DNA of 64,000 nucleotides from Streptomyces fagopyri (GTDB taxonomy: Bacteria > Actinomycetota > Actinomycetes > Streptomycetales > Streptomycetaceae): the NCBI RefSeq assembly GCF_009498275.1, contig NZ_CP045643.1:2604001-2668000 (forward strand), given 5' to 3'. A program made the translations under genes and the position numbers. A model generated the notes under the pieces. The model did no database searches, was not told where the DNA came from, and saw only the letters and a list, made by a program, of their open reading frames with translations. How positions within the stretch are numbered: the first letter of the stretch is position 1; every line of letters begins with the position of its first letter. Below are positions 1 to 10,249 of this stretch, piece by piece.

Positions 1-657
1 TCCTCGCTCGGCTTCTACCCGCTGGTGATGGGCAGCGGCGAATACGCCATCGGCTCGCCGCTGTTCACCAAGGCGACGGTCCACCTGGAGAACGGCCGGG
101 ACCTGGTCGTCAAGGCACCCAGGAACAGCGCGAAGAACGTGTACGTGCAGGGCGTGCGGTTCAACGGCAAGAAGTGGAACTCCACTTCGCTCCCGCACTC
201 GCTCATCTCCCGTGGCGGTGTGCTGGAGTTCGACATGGGTTCCAAGCCGTCCTCGTGGGGCAGCGGCAAGAACGCGGCGCCCGTGTCGATCACCAAGGAC
301 GACAAGGCGCCCACGCCGCGCGCCGACGTCCTGAAGGGTGAGGGCGCGCTCTTCGACAACACCTCGGCGACGGACGCCACCGTCACGACGGTGGATCTGC
401 CCACGGCCGCCTCCGCCAAGGGCCTCCAGTACACCCTGACGTCGTCCGGGGACCACACGAAGGCTCCGGCCGGCTGGGTCCTGCAGGGCTCGTCCGACGG
501 CACCACGTGGACAGACCTCGACCGGCGCTCCGGCGAGTCCTTCGCCTGGGACAAGCAGACCCGGGCGTTCTCGGTGGCGCATCCGGGCTCGTACGCGCAC
601 TACCGACTGGTCCTCGACGGCTCGGCGACGCTCGCGGAGGTGGAACTCCTGGCCTGA
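1..657 (+). CDS. GH92 alpha-mannosidase, C-terminal fragment (5' end outside window)
   Basis: The reading frame is open from base 1 to the TGA at 655-657, so the N-terminus lies to the left of the window. The first ~85 residues match the end of the GH92 catalytic module (SSLGFYPLVMGSGEYAIGSP, then VYVQGVRFNGKKW and LISRGGVLEFDMG). After a short linker a module of about 110 residues resembles an F5/8 type C (discoidin-like) carbohydrate-binding domain (GLQYTLTSSGD, GWVLQGSSDGTTW, YRLVLDGS). Family knowledge: GH92 enzymes are Ca2+-dependent exo-alpha-mannosidases acting on N-glycans or mannans and are usually secreted. It converges on a second GH92 gene, suggesting a mannan or glycoprotein utilisation locus. 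The family call is strong; linkage specificity cannot be read. Confidence 0.88.
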   Translation, partial: SSLGFYPLVMGSGEYAIGSPLFTKATVHLENGRDLVVKAPRNSAKNVYVQGVRFNGKKWNSTSLPHSLISRGGVLEFDMGSKPSSWGSGKNAAPVSITKDDKAPTPRADVLKGEGALFDNTSATDATVTTVDLPTAASAKGLQYTLTSSGDHTKAPAGWVLQGSSDGTTWTDLDRRSGESFAWDKQTRAFSVAHPGSYAHYRLVLDGSATLAEVELLA

Positions 658-673
658 CGCAACATCGCACACG

Positions 674-709
674 GGAGCGGGCGCGGAGATCACTCTCCGC
701 GCCCGCTCC
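674..709. terminator. Bidirectional hairpin between the two convergent GH92 genes
   Basis: A perfect 15-bp inverted repeat (674-688 with 695-709, loop 689-694) begins 17 nt after the stop of the rightward GH92 gene. It lies 131 nt beyond the stop of the leftward one. No U-tract follows, as is usual for Streptomyces hairpin terminators. Confidence 0.8.
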
Positions 710-839
710 GCCGTCCCGGCCCGGCGTTCCCGACCGTTCCGTGGACGTGGAACCCGGAGCGGCCGGGAACGCCGGCACCGGGCCCCGGACACACGGCGGC
801 CGCCGGACCCGCTGCCCGGCGGCCGCCCTCCTCGTGCGC

Positions 840-3800
840 TCAGTCCACCGCGAGGGTGAAGACGTGCAGATCCGCGTTGCCGGGCAGTTTCACGCTCTTG
901 ACGGTCTTGCCGGCCGGGGCCGCGAAGGGCTTCGTCGCGAAGACGTAGGTGGCGACGGGGTCCTTGTCCGCGCCCGCGACGTTGCGGTACGCGGCCCTGG
1001 CGACGGTCTCGTTGCCGTACTGGACCGTGCCGCCGCCACCGCCGACCGTCCAGTCGGTGAAGGAGAGGTCGACCTGGTCGGTGCTGCCGTCGGTGTAGGT
1101 GACGGTGGCCGCGGCCCGCTGGTTTCCGTTGACCGCGCTGCCGATGAACGACAACTGGGACGCCGGACGCGTGAGTTCGATGACCTGGCCGGTCGCCGCG
1201 GCGTTGTCCGGACGGCCCGCGGGCGAGTCGGGCCAGGTGTAGGTGAGCCCGTCCACGGTGCCCTGGCCGCCCGGGGTCAGGCCCGCGTCCGCGAGGGCCT
1301 GCCGGGAGTAGCTCCAGCCGCCTCCGTCGTAGTCGGCCTCGTCGTGGTCCCCGGCGTCGTCCGAGACGCCGGTGTTGTTGTAGCCGGCCAGCAGGGACCC
1401 GGGAGCCGCGACGGTCAGCGCCACCGGCTGCTCGTACGAGGTGCTCCCCGACGTCACGGTGACCTTGGCGTCGTAGAAGCCCTGCCGCGCCGTGTCGCCC
1501 GCGGCCAGGGTGATCGACCGGGAGCCGTCGGTCACCGTCCCCTCCGCGGGGGTCGCGGTCACTCCGTCGGGCGTGTCCACGTGGAAGCGGACCTCGGGAC
1601 CCGTGCCGCCGCTCAGCGACAGCGCGCGGATGTCGATCCGTGTACTGCCGCCCGGTGCGAGCGTCGCCGCGGTGGGGCCGACGCCGATCTGATAGGGCTG
1701 CTCACCGTCGCGGAAGGACGGCGGAGCCGCGGCCGGATCGCTCCCCCAGCTGTGGTTGGGGGTGCCGGAGAGCGTGTAGTCGAGTGTGCCGCCGTCGCGG
1801 ACGAAGGAGGCCGGGAGCCAAGGGCGCCCGCTGGTACGCCCGTTGACCTTGAGTGACTGCACGTACGGGGCGTCCGCCGCCGCGCCGGCCGCACGGATCT
1901 CGATGTCGTTGCCGCCCGGACGGTCGATCTTGACGCGGCTGAACAGGGGTGAGGAGAGGACGAGTTCGGCTCGGGAGGGAACCTGCGGGTACATACCGAG
2001 CGCGGAGAAGACGTACCAGGACGACATCTCGCCGAGGTCGTCGTTGCCGGGGATGCCGCCGGGCTGCGTCGACCACAGCCGGCTCATCGCCGCGCGGACG
2101 GTCTCCTGCGCCTTGTAGGGCGCGCCCGCGTAGTCGTAGAGGTAGGGGACGTTGATCGACGGCTCGTTGTCCAGCTCCGACTTGTCGCCGCCGCTGCCCG
2201 TGAACGCCCAGCCGCCGTCCGCGTCGTGGAAGAAGGTGTCGAGGCGGTCGAGTGCCTTGTCACGGCCTCCCATGGCCGCGAAGAGCCCGGCCGGGTTGTG
2301 CTGGACCATCCAGGTGTACTGGGCCGCTGTGCCCTCGACGAAACCGTTGCCGGTGGCCGGGGTGAAGCCGGTGACCCAGCTGCCGTCGGCCTTGCGGTTG
2401 GCGATGTAGCCACCGGTCCGGTCGGCCGCGATGTTGAAGTTGTTCTGCCACCACTGGGAGCGTGCGGCGAAGTCCGCGGCCGTCCGCTTCTCCCCCGCCG
2501 CCGTGGCCAGTTGGGAGAGGGCGAAGTCCGCCCCGGACATCTCCAGGGTCTCGGCGGCGCCGCCCCAGGCGTTGGACACGGACGGCATGTAGTGCTGCTG
2601 GAGGTACTTGTCGAGCGACGGGCGCTGGCCCACGGACAGGACCGGCTTGCCCGACGAGGACAGGTCCTGCTCGGTCGGCACGGTCGCCGCCTCGACCAGC
2701 GACTTCAGCGCGCCGCGCAGATCGAAGCCGGTGCCGCCGAAGGCCCGGATGCCGGCGAGCGCGGTCGGTGAGGGGTCGCCGTTCATGACGTGGGTGCCGC
2801 TCGCGCCGTGCAGCCAGCGGTCCCAGACTCCCCCGTTCTGCCGGGCCAGTTCGAGCAGTGACTGGGCGATGTCGGAGCCGGTGTCCGGGCTGAGGAGGGT
2901 GAGCAGCTGGACCTGGGAACGGTAGACGTCCCAGCCCGAGAAGGTGCCGTACTGCGCCCGGTGGCCGCGGCCGACGACATGGACCTTGTCGTCGCTTCCC
3001 CGGTATCTGCGGTCGGCGTCACTGATGACGTTGGGGTGCAGGAGGGCGTGATAGAGCGCGGTGTAGAACGTGGTGCGGTCGGTGTCGCCGCCACCGCCGA
3101 CCCGGATCGCGCCGAGCCGGTCCTGCCAGGCGCGGTGGGCGGCGGACCGGACGGCGCCGAAGGAACGGGACGGCGGGTTCTCGGCCGCGAGGTTGGCGGC
3201 GGCGCCCGCCCGGCTCACGTACGAGATACCGACCTTGACGTTCACCGGGTCGGTGCCGGGCGCGAACTCCACGTAGCCACCGGCTCCCTTGCCCGCGGCG
3301 GGACGGCCGCCGTCGGAGAAGCCGCCGGTACCGCCACTCGCCCGGGTGGATCCCGGGCTCAGCCGGTCGTCCTGCCAGGTGCCGGCCGCCTTGAACGCGC
3401 GGTCGAAACGGGCGGTGAAGTACAGGGTGTAGTAGGCGCGTTGACCCTCCGGATCGAGGTAGCCGCAGAAGTTCCCGGAGGTCACGGAGCCCGAGACCGT
3501 CCGGGTCGCCGGGTCGATGCGCACGTCCGACGCCGTCGAGCCCACTTCGGAGTTGGCGGTGCGGATCAGCAGCGAGGCCGGCTTGTCGGACGGGAAGGTG
3601 AAACGGCCCGAGCCGGTCCGCGCGGTCGCCGTGAGGTCGGCGGTGACGCCGGAGGAGAGACCGACCTTGTAGTGGCCGGGCTCGGCGGTCTCGTCCGCGT
3701 GCGCGAAGTCGGCGGCGTACACCGCGTCCTTGGTGTCGCTCGCCGGGGAGGAGGTGACCTCGCCCGCGTACGGGAAGAAGGGGATGTCGCCGCTGCCGCC

Positions 3801-4112
3801 CGCGCAGCCCGTGCCGGACATGTGGGTGAGGCTGAAGCCCCGGACGCGGGTGGCGTCGTACTGGTAGCCGCCGGGCGCGGCCGTGCGGGTGGCGTCCCCG
3901 CGGGTGTTCTCCGGGCTCCAGGAGAGCATCCCGAAGGGCACGACGGCGCCGGGGAAGACGTTGCCGCCGTTCTTGGTGCCGATGAGCGGATCGACGTAGG
4001 TGGTGGGATCCCGGACCAGGTCGGGCGGCGCGGCGGTGGCGGCCACCGCGGGGGTGATCCCGCCGGCCGCCAGGACGACGGCGAACAGAACGGATGACGG
4101 ACGGAAACGCAT
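840..4112 (-). CDS. Secreted GH92 family alpha-mannosidase
   Basis: 1090 residues. I start at the ATG at 4112 (MRFRPSSVLFAVVL) because a GGAGGAGG-type ribosome site precedes it and a typical Sec signal peptide follows (residues 1 to about 27, ending near AVAATAAPP). The frame stays open upstream, but that extension is arginine-rich and unlike protein. The GH92 N-terminal sandwich begins at YVDPLIGTKNGGNVFPGA. The (alpha/alpha)6 catalytic part ends with the family hallmark GNDDLGEMSSWYVFSALGMY. C-terminal to this are an Ig-like NEW3-type module (about residues 770-860) and a beta-sandwich tail. Family knowledge: calcium-dependent release of mannose from glycans outside the cell. Two LacI-type operators lie in its promoter, which suggests sugar-inducible control. 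Confident at family level, not on substrate. Confidence 0.93.
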   Translation of the reverse strand: MRFRPSSVLFAVVLAAGGITPAVAATAAPPDLVRDPTTYVDPLIGTKNGGNVFPGAVVPFGMLSWSPENTRGDATRTAAPGGYQYDATRVRGFSLTHMSGTGCAGGSGDIPFFPYAGEVTSSPASDTKDAVYAADFAHADETAEPGHYKVGLSSGVTADLTATARTGSGRFTFPSDKPASLLIRTANSEVGSTASDVRIDPATRTVSGSVTSGNFCGYLDPEGQRAYYTLYFTARFDRAFKAAGTWQDDRLSPGSTRASGGTGGFSDGGRPAAGKGAGGYVEFAPGTDPVNVKVGISYVSRAGAAANLAAENPPSRSFGAVRSAAHRAWQDRLGAIRVGGGGDTDRTTFYTALYHALLHPNVISDADRRYRGSDDKVHVVGRGHRAQYGTFSGWDVYRSQVQLLTLLSPDTGSDIAQSLLELARQNGGVWDRWLHGASGTHVMNGDPSPTALAGIRAFGGTGFDLRGALKSLVEAATVPTEQDLSSSGKPVLSVGQRPSLDKYLQQHYMPSVSNAWGGAAETLEMSGADFALSQLATAAGEKRTAADFAARSQWWQNNFNIAADRTGGYIANRKADGSWVTGFTPATGNGFVEGTAAQYTWMVQHNPAGLFAAMGGRDKALDRLDTFFHDADGGWAFTGSGGDKSELDNEPSINVPYLYDYAGAPYKAQETVRAAMSRLWSTQPGGIPGNDDLGEMSSWYVFSALGMYPQVPSRAELVLSSPLFSRVKIDRPGGNDIEIRAAGAAADAPYVQSLKVNGRTSGRPWLPASFVRDGGTLDYTLSGTPNHSWGSDPAAAPPSFRDGEQPYQIGVGPTAATLAPGGSTRIDIRALSLSGGTGPEVRFHVDTPDGVTATPAEGTVTDGSRSITLAAGDTARQGFYDAKVTVTSGSTSYEQPVALTVAAPGSLLAGYNNTGVSDDAGDHDEADYDGGGWSYSRQALADAGLTPGGQGTVDGLTYTWPDSPAGRPDNAAATGQVIELTRPASQLSFIGSAVNGNQRAAATVTYTDGSTDQVDLSFTDWTVGGGGGTVQYGNETVARAAYRNVAGADKDPVATYVFATKPFAAPAGKTVKSVKLPGNADLHVFTLAVD

Positions 4113-4306
4113 GACGCGGCCCCTCCTCCTTCGGACGGGTCGCGCACCACGGGTCGCACAAGCCGCAGGGACAGTAACGTGCGCCACCCGTACCACGGAA
4201 GACCGCGTCCGACGCGGCAGGCGCGCACGGCCCCCACCCCGCCGGCCCAGCCGGCGATCTGCCCGCCGACCCCGCCCGATACCAGCTTCGCAGGGTCAAC
4301 ATGCTT

Positions 4307-4363
4307 GACATCGTTGTCTGTTGAGACGGTAGAGTCGGGTGCAGACCATCAGACAACGTTGTC
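4307..4363 (-). promoter_or_regulatory. Two LacI-type operators in the GH92 promoter
   Basis: GACAACGTTGTC (4352-4363) is a perfect 12-bp palindrome. GACATCGTTGTC (4307-4318) is the same word with one base changed. Their centres are 45 bp apart. A central CG with AACGTT-like arms is typical of LacI-family sugar regulators. On the minus strand, TTGTCT overlapping the first operator and TACCGT about 19 nt on could be -35 and -10 elements, which would put the second operator just downstream of the start point. No lacI gene is in the window. Confidence 0.7.
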
Positions 4364-4768
4364 GCACGCCATGGTCGTCACAAGCCACGCACCATCCCGG
4401 GCCGGCACTCCCCCCGCCGGTCCGGGCTCGCGGACCGGGTGAGCCTCCCAACAGCCACCCGGTCCGCCCTGAGCGGATCGGCCGGCCCGGCGGGCACGAG
4501 CGTGGTGGAGTGATCACCGCCCGGGACCCGGGACGTCGCGCCCGGCCGTCGCGTTCGGCGATCACATCCGGCCGTCGTAACGGGACTTGGCGCCCGGACA
4601 GCGCGCGGGCCCTCCGTGCCCACGTGCGACGCGGGGGCCGTGTCCCTGTCCGTACGACGGCCGCGACCCCTGCCGTGCGGGTGCGGCGTTTCCCGATTCC
4701 CTTGTCCGCGAGGGCCGTCGGCCGGGACGACCGCGGAAGTTCCGCGCGCAAGAGGCCGAAACGGCGAA
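4364..4768. other. Gene-free stretch between the GH92 promoter and the acnA terminator
   Basis: About 400 bases upstream of the GH92 gene and downstream of acnA. Open frames here have neither ribosome sites nor recognisable protein sequence. I see no RNA gene or mobile-element end. Confidence 0.5.
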
Positions 4769-4801
4769 GGGCCGCACTCCTCGTGGTGAGGAGTGCGGCC
4801 C
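4769..4801 (-). terminator. acnA terminator hairpin
   Basis: A perfect 14-bp inverted repeat (4769-4782 with 4788-4801, loop GTGGT) lies 31 nt beyond the acnA stop codon. Confidence 0.88.
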
Positions 4802-4832
4802 GACCGGTCTGCCGGATCGCCAGCCGCGGGGG

Positions 4833-7649
<2,817 letters not shown>

Positions 7650-7676
7650 GTGGCGGCTGCGGTGCGCCTCGGCAGA

Positions 7677-7694
7677 TATCTCGATGTCGAGATA
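7677..7694. promoter_or_regulatory. MarR-family (TamR-like) operator upstream of acnA
   Basis: TATCTCGA-TG-TCGAGATA is a perfect 8-bp inverted repeat with a 2-bp centre, the usual form of a MarR/UrtR-type site. The MarR protein TamR of S. coelicolor responds to citrate and aconitate and has been reported to bind the aconitase promoter, so TamR is the natural candidate. The site is 130 nt upstream of the acnA start. Confidence 0.6.
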
Positions 7695-7861
7695 ACTCTA
7701 GTACATGGGGGCGGGCTGGTCATGCCCGGCCTGCCCGTGACGTCCGCGCGCACCCGGACGGGCCCCGCTCCGGCCGGGGAGACGCCTCCGACCGACCGCC
7801 GGTAAACCGGCGGGGGCGACGGGGAGGAGGGCGCTGCGCCCGGCGGTGACCGGGGCCCCGG

Positions 7862-8569
7862 TCACCAGGGAAGGGGACCCTCGATGTCGAAGTAGCCGCC
7901 GGTCGGGCCCTCCGGGCCCAGCTGGGCGGTCCGGACGATGATCTCCGCGCCCTCCTGGACGGTCTGCGTGCCCGTGTGCCCGTTCAGGTCCGTCGCGGTG
8001 TAGCCGGGCTCCACCGCGTTGACACGGATCTCCGGGAAGGCCTTCGCGAACTGCACGGTGATCATGTTGACCGTGGCCTTCGACGCCGGGTAGGCGACCC
8101 CGGGGTAGGCGTACGTGGGCGTGTCGGGGGTGCTGACCCGGGTCAGCGACGCCAGTCCGCTGCTCACGTTCACCACGACCGGGGCCGCGGAGCGCCGCAG
8201 CAGGGGCAGGAAGGCGTGGGTGACGCGGACGACCCCGAAGACGTTCGTCTCGAAGATCGACCGCATCATGTCGGCGGTCAGGTCCGCGGCGCCGATGACA
8301 CCTCCCTCCGGCGTGCGCCCCTCGACGCCGGCGTTGTTGATCAGTACGTCGAGCCCGCCGTCGGCCTCGATGGCCTTCGCCGCGGCGGCGACGGAGGCGT
8401 CGTCGGTGACGTCGAGGACGACCGCGCGCGCCCCCAGCTCCCCGGCTGCCCGGCGGCCGCGTTCCGGGTCCCGGCTGCCCAGGTAGACGGTGTGGCCCGC
8501 GGCGACGAGGCGGCGGGCGGTCTCGAAGCCGAGACCTTTGTTCGCTCCGGTGATCAGTGTGGTCGTCAT
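7862..8569 (-). CDS. Short-chain dehydrogenase/reductase (SDR)
   Basis: 235-residue classical SDR, a cytoplasmic NAD(P)(H)-dependent oxidoreductase of unknown substrate. The Rossmann cofactor motif TGANKGLG is at residues 7-14, NNAG at 78-81, the catalytic serine in NVSSG (about 136-137), and the YxxxK pair at Tyr160 and Lys164 (YPASK). SRDPERG after beta-2 has the basic residue typical of NADPH-preferring members. The ATG at 8569 has GGAG immediately upstream. It is divergent from an MmyB-like regulator across about 100 bp containing a long inverted repeat; this pairing is common in streptomycetes and suggests the regulator controls the reductase. Length is normal for the family. Confidence 0.92.
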   Translation of the reverse strand: MTTTLITGANKGLGFETARRLVAAGHTVYLGSRDPERGRRAAGELGARAVVLDVTDDASVAAAAKAIEADGGLDVLINNAGVEGRTPEGGVIGAADLTADMMRSIFETNVFGVVRVTHAFLPLLRRSAAPVVVNVSSGLASLTRVSTPDTPTYAYPGVAYPASKATVNMITVQFAKAFPEIRVNAVEPGYTATDLNGHTGTQTVQEGAEIIVRTAQLGPEGPTGGYFDIEGPLPW

Positions 8570-8601
8570 GGCTCCAGGTTGCGGCGGGGCGGCGCGGTCA
8601 G

Positions 8602-8631
8602 CCAGGAGTCCCGTCTTCCTGGGACTCCTGG
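8602..8631. promoter_or_regulatory. Operator between the SDR gene and its divergent regulator
   Basis: CCAGGAGTCCC (8602-8612) and GGGACTCCTGG (8621-8631) form a perfect 11-bp inverted repeat with an 8-bp centre. It lies midway between the two divergent starts (8569 and 8671), the expected place for an autoregulatory site shared by both promoters. Confidence 0.65.
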
Positions 8632-8670
8632 TACCAGGCAGGTCCGCGCCGCGCGGTGCACAGTGGAGGC

Positions 8671-9507
8671 ATGGCGAGCACGGAGTTCGGGCGGACGGTA
8701 CGGCGCTGGCGTGACCGGGTCCCTCCGGAGGCGGCCGGGCTGCCTGTCGGCGGACAGCGCAGGGCGGTCGGTCTGCGCCGCGAGGAACTCGCCCTGCTGG
8801 CCGGGATCTCGGTCGACTACGTCACCCGCCTCGAACAGGGCCGGGCCGCCCACCCGTCCGAGCAGGTCGTCGAGGCGCTCGGCCGGGCCCTGCGGCTGTC
8901 CGGCATCGAGCGCGAGCATCTCTTCCACGCCGCCGGGCTGGTCCCGCCGGGGCGGGGCACCGTACCCGGCTACCTCACACCGAGCGTGCAGCGACTGCTG
9001 GACCGCCTGACCGGGACCCCCGTGGCGGCCTACGACGCCGCGTGGACGCTGATGGTGGCCAACCCGCTGTACGCGGCCCTGCTGGGCGACCCCTCGGGGT
9101 GGCGCGGCCAGGAGCGCAACGGGGTGTGGCGTGCCTTCCTCGGTCCGGCCGGCCGGGTCCGGCACACACCGCAGTCCCGGCGGACGCTGGAGACCGCGCT
9201 CGTGAGCGACCTGCGTGCGACCGCGACCCGGTATCCGGCCGACCGTCGGGTGCGACGGCTGGTCGCCGAACTGCGGTCGGACAGCCGCCGGTTCGCCGAG
9301 CTGTGGGACGCCGGAGCCGTGGGCCGCCAGGAGGCCTCGCGCAAGACCGTCGACCACCCCCAACTGGGCCCCCTCACACTGGACTGCGACATCCTCAGCG
9401 TCGCCGGAAGCGATCTGCGCATCATGGTCTACACGGCCGAACCAGGCACACAGGACGCCGAACGGGTCGCGCTGCTCGGTGTGGTCGGCACCCAGACCCT
9501 GGCCTGA
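8671..9507 (+). CDS. XRE/MmyB-like transcriptional regulator
   Basis: 278 residues from the ATG at 8671 (MASTEFGRTVRRWRDRV). The frame extends upstream, but that stretch runs through the operator and into the SDR start region. The N-terminal helix-turn-helix (HTH_31) spans about residues 8-65, with LRREELALLAGISVDYVTRL as the DNA-binding core. The rest resembles the MmyB-like ligand-binding domain (YDAAWTLMVANPLYAALLGD, then LVSDLRATATRYPADRRVRRL). In this family the C-terminal domain is thought to bind a small hydrophobic ligand. It probably represses itself and the divergent SDR gene through the 30-bp inverted repeat between them. The physiological signal is unknown. Confidence 0.92.
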   Translation: MASTEFGRTVRRWRDRVPPEAAGLPVGGQRRAVGLRREELALLAGISVDYVTRLEQGRAAHPSEQVVEALGRALRLSGIEREHLFHAAGLVPPGRGTVPGYLTPSVQRLLDRLTGTPVAAYDAAWTLMVANPLYAALLGDPSGWRGQERNGVWRAFLGPAGRVRHTPQSRRTLETALVSDLRATATRYPADRRVRRLVAELRSDSRRFAELWDAGAVGRQEASRKTVDHPQLGPLTLDCDILSVAGSDLRIMVYTAEPGTQDAERVALLGVVGTQTLA

Positions 9508-9653
9508 ACGGGACCGGCGCGCAAGGCCGTTCAGCCGAGGTGGCGTTTTCACGGATATCGCGGGTCCACAGGCGGCCAAGGGCCGATTACGGGGTACACG
9601 GTGTCCCAGCCGGGACCCGCCCGGCGTCGCGAACCGCCTCCAGGGGGCCCTCG

Positions 9654-9851
9654 ATGGCAATCACCTTCCGCAAGAGCTTCCGCATCCTTCCCGGGGTGCG
9701 GCTGAACATCAACCGGCACTCGTGGTCGATCACCACCGGCGGACGGCACGGGCCGCGGCAGACGCACAGCAGCACCGGACGCAAGACCACGTCGATGGAC
9801 CTGCCGGGCCCCTTCGGCTGGCGCCGCACCACGCGGCGGCGGGACCACTGA
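9654..9851 (+). CDS. DUF4236 family small protein
   Basis: 65 residues from the ATG at 9654. The N-terminus MAITFRKSFRILPGVRLNIN is characteristic of DUF4236, a small bacterial domain of unknown role. It is basic at the C-terminus (GWRRTTRRRDH), with no signal peptide or membrane segment. A hairpin terminator begins 38 nt after the stop. No obvious strong ribosome site precedes it. No function can be assigned. Confidence 0.78.
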   Translation: MAITFRKSFRILPGVRLNINRHSWSITTGGRHGPRQTHSSTGRKTTSMDLPGPFGWRRTTRRRDH

Positions 9852-9888
9852 CCCCACCGGTCCGCTCCCACCCCCGTGAAGGGGAGAG

Positions 9889-9938
9889 CACGCCGGTCGG
9901 CCGCCGTGACGGCACTGACGCTCACGGCGGCCGGCGTG
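9889..9938 (+). terminator. Terminator hairpin after the DUF4236 gene
   Basis: An inverted repeat with an 11-bp inner stem (9899-9909 with 9922-9932) and a 6-bp outer stem (9889-9894 with 9933-9938), separated by a 4-nt bulge. Confidence 0.75.
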
Positions 9939-10221
9939 CCGCGTCCTCGAACTGTCCCGCGCACGCGAGCGGGACGTAAGGGCAGAAAGAGCACGACAGA
10001 TACGAAAGGCATATGAGGTAGGAGACAGAGACGAGACAGGTGAGACGGACGAGACGGGCATGACGGGAGAATCCAGCAAGGCGGCCACACTCCACCTTTC
10101 TCCGCGAGACGGCCCGAACCACCCCGGGCCGCGAGCGAGGCGGACGCCCGACCGCCCGAACTCCCTTGCGAGTCTGCCCCGCTGACCACCATCACCCGAT
10201 TGGGCGTACTCCATTTCTCTT
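9939..10221. other. Gene-free leader region with a purine-rich GAGAC repeat tract
   Basis: No gene is supported here. From about 10013 to 10075 the plus strand is strongly purine-rich, with irregular repeats of GAGAC and GACGAGAC words at roughly 10-bp intervals. It may be a spacer or an extended regulatory region for the XRE-MurA gene. Confidence 0.45.
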
Positions 10222-10241
10222 TATCTCACATGAGATATACG
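10222..10241 (+). promoter_or_regulatory. Operator and -10 element of the XRE-MurA gene
   Basis: TATCTCA-CA-TGAGATA (10222-10237) is a perfect 7-bp inverted repeat. TATACG (10236-10241) is a plausible -10 element whose end is 8 nt before the ATG at 10250, which would give a leaderless mRNA. No Shine-Dalgarno sequence is present. Because the gene product carries its own XRE domain, autoregulation at this site is likely. Confidence 0.6.
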
Positions 10242-10249
10242 GTCGCGCC

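Noticed and set aside
4305..4335. Plus-strand promoter TTGACA-19-TAGAGT beside the LacI operators
   Set aside because: The spacer is long and there is no plus-strand gene downstream before acnA, which runs the other way.
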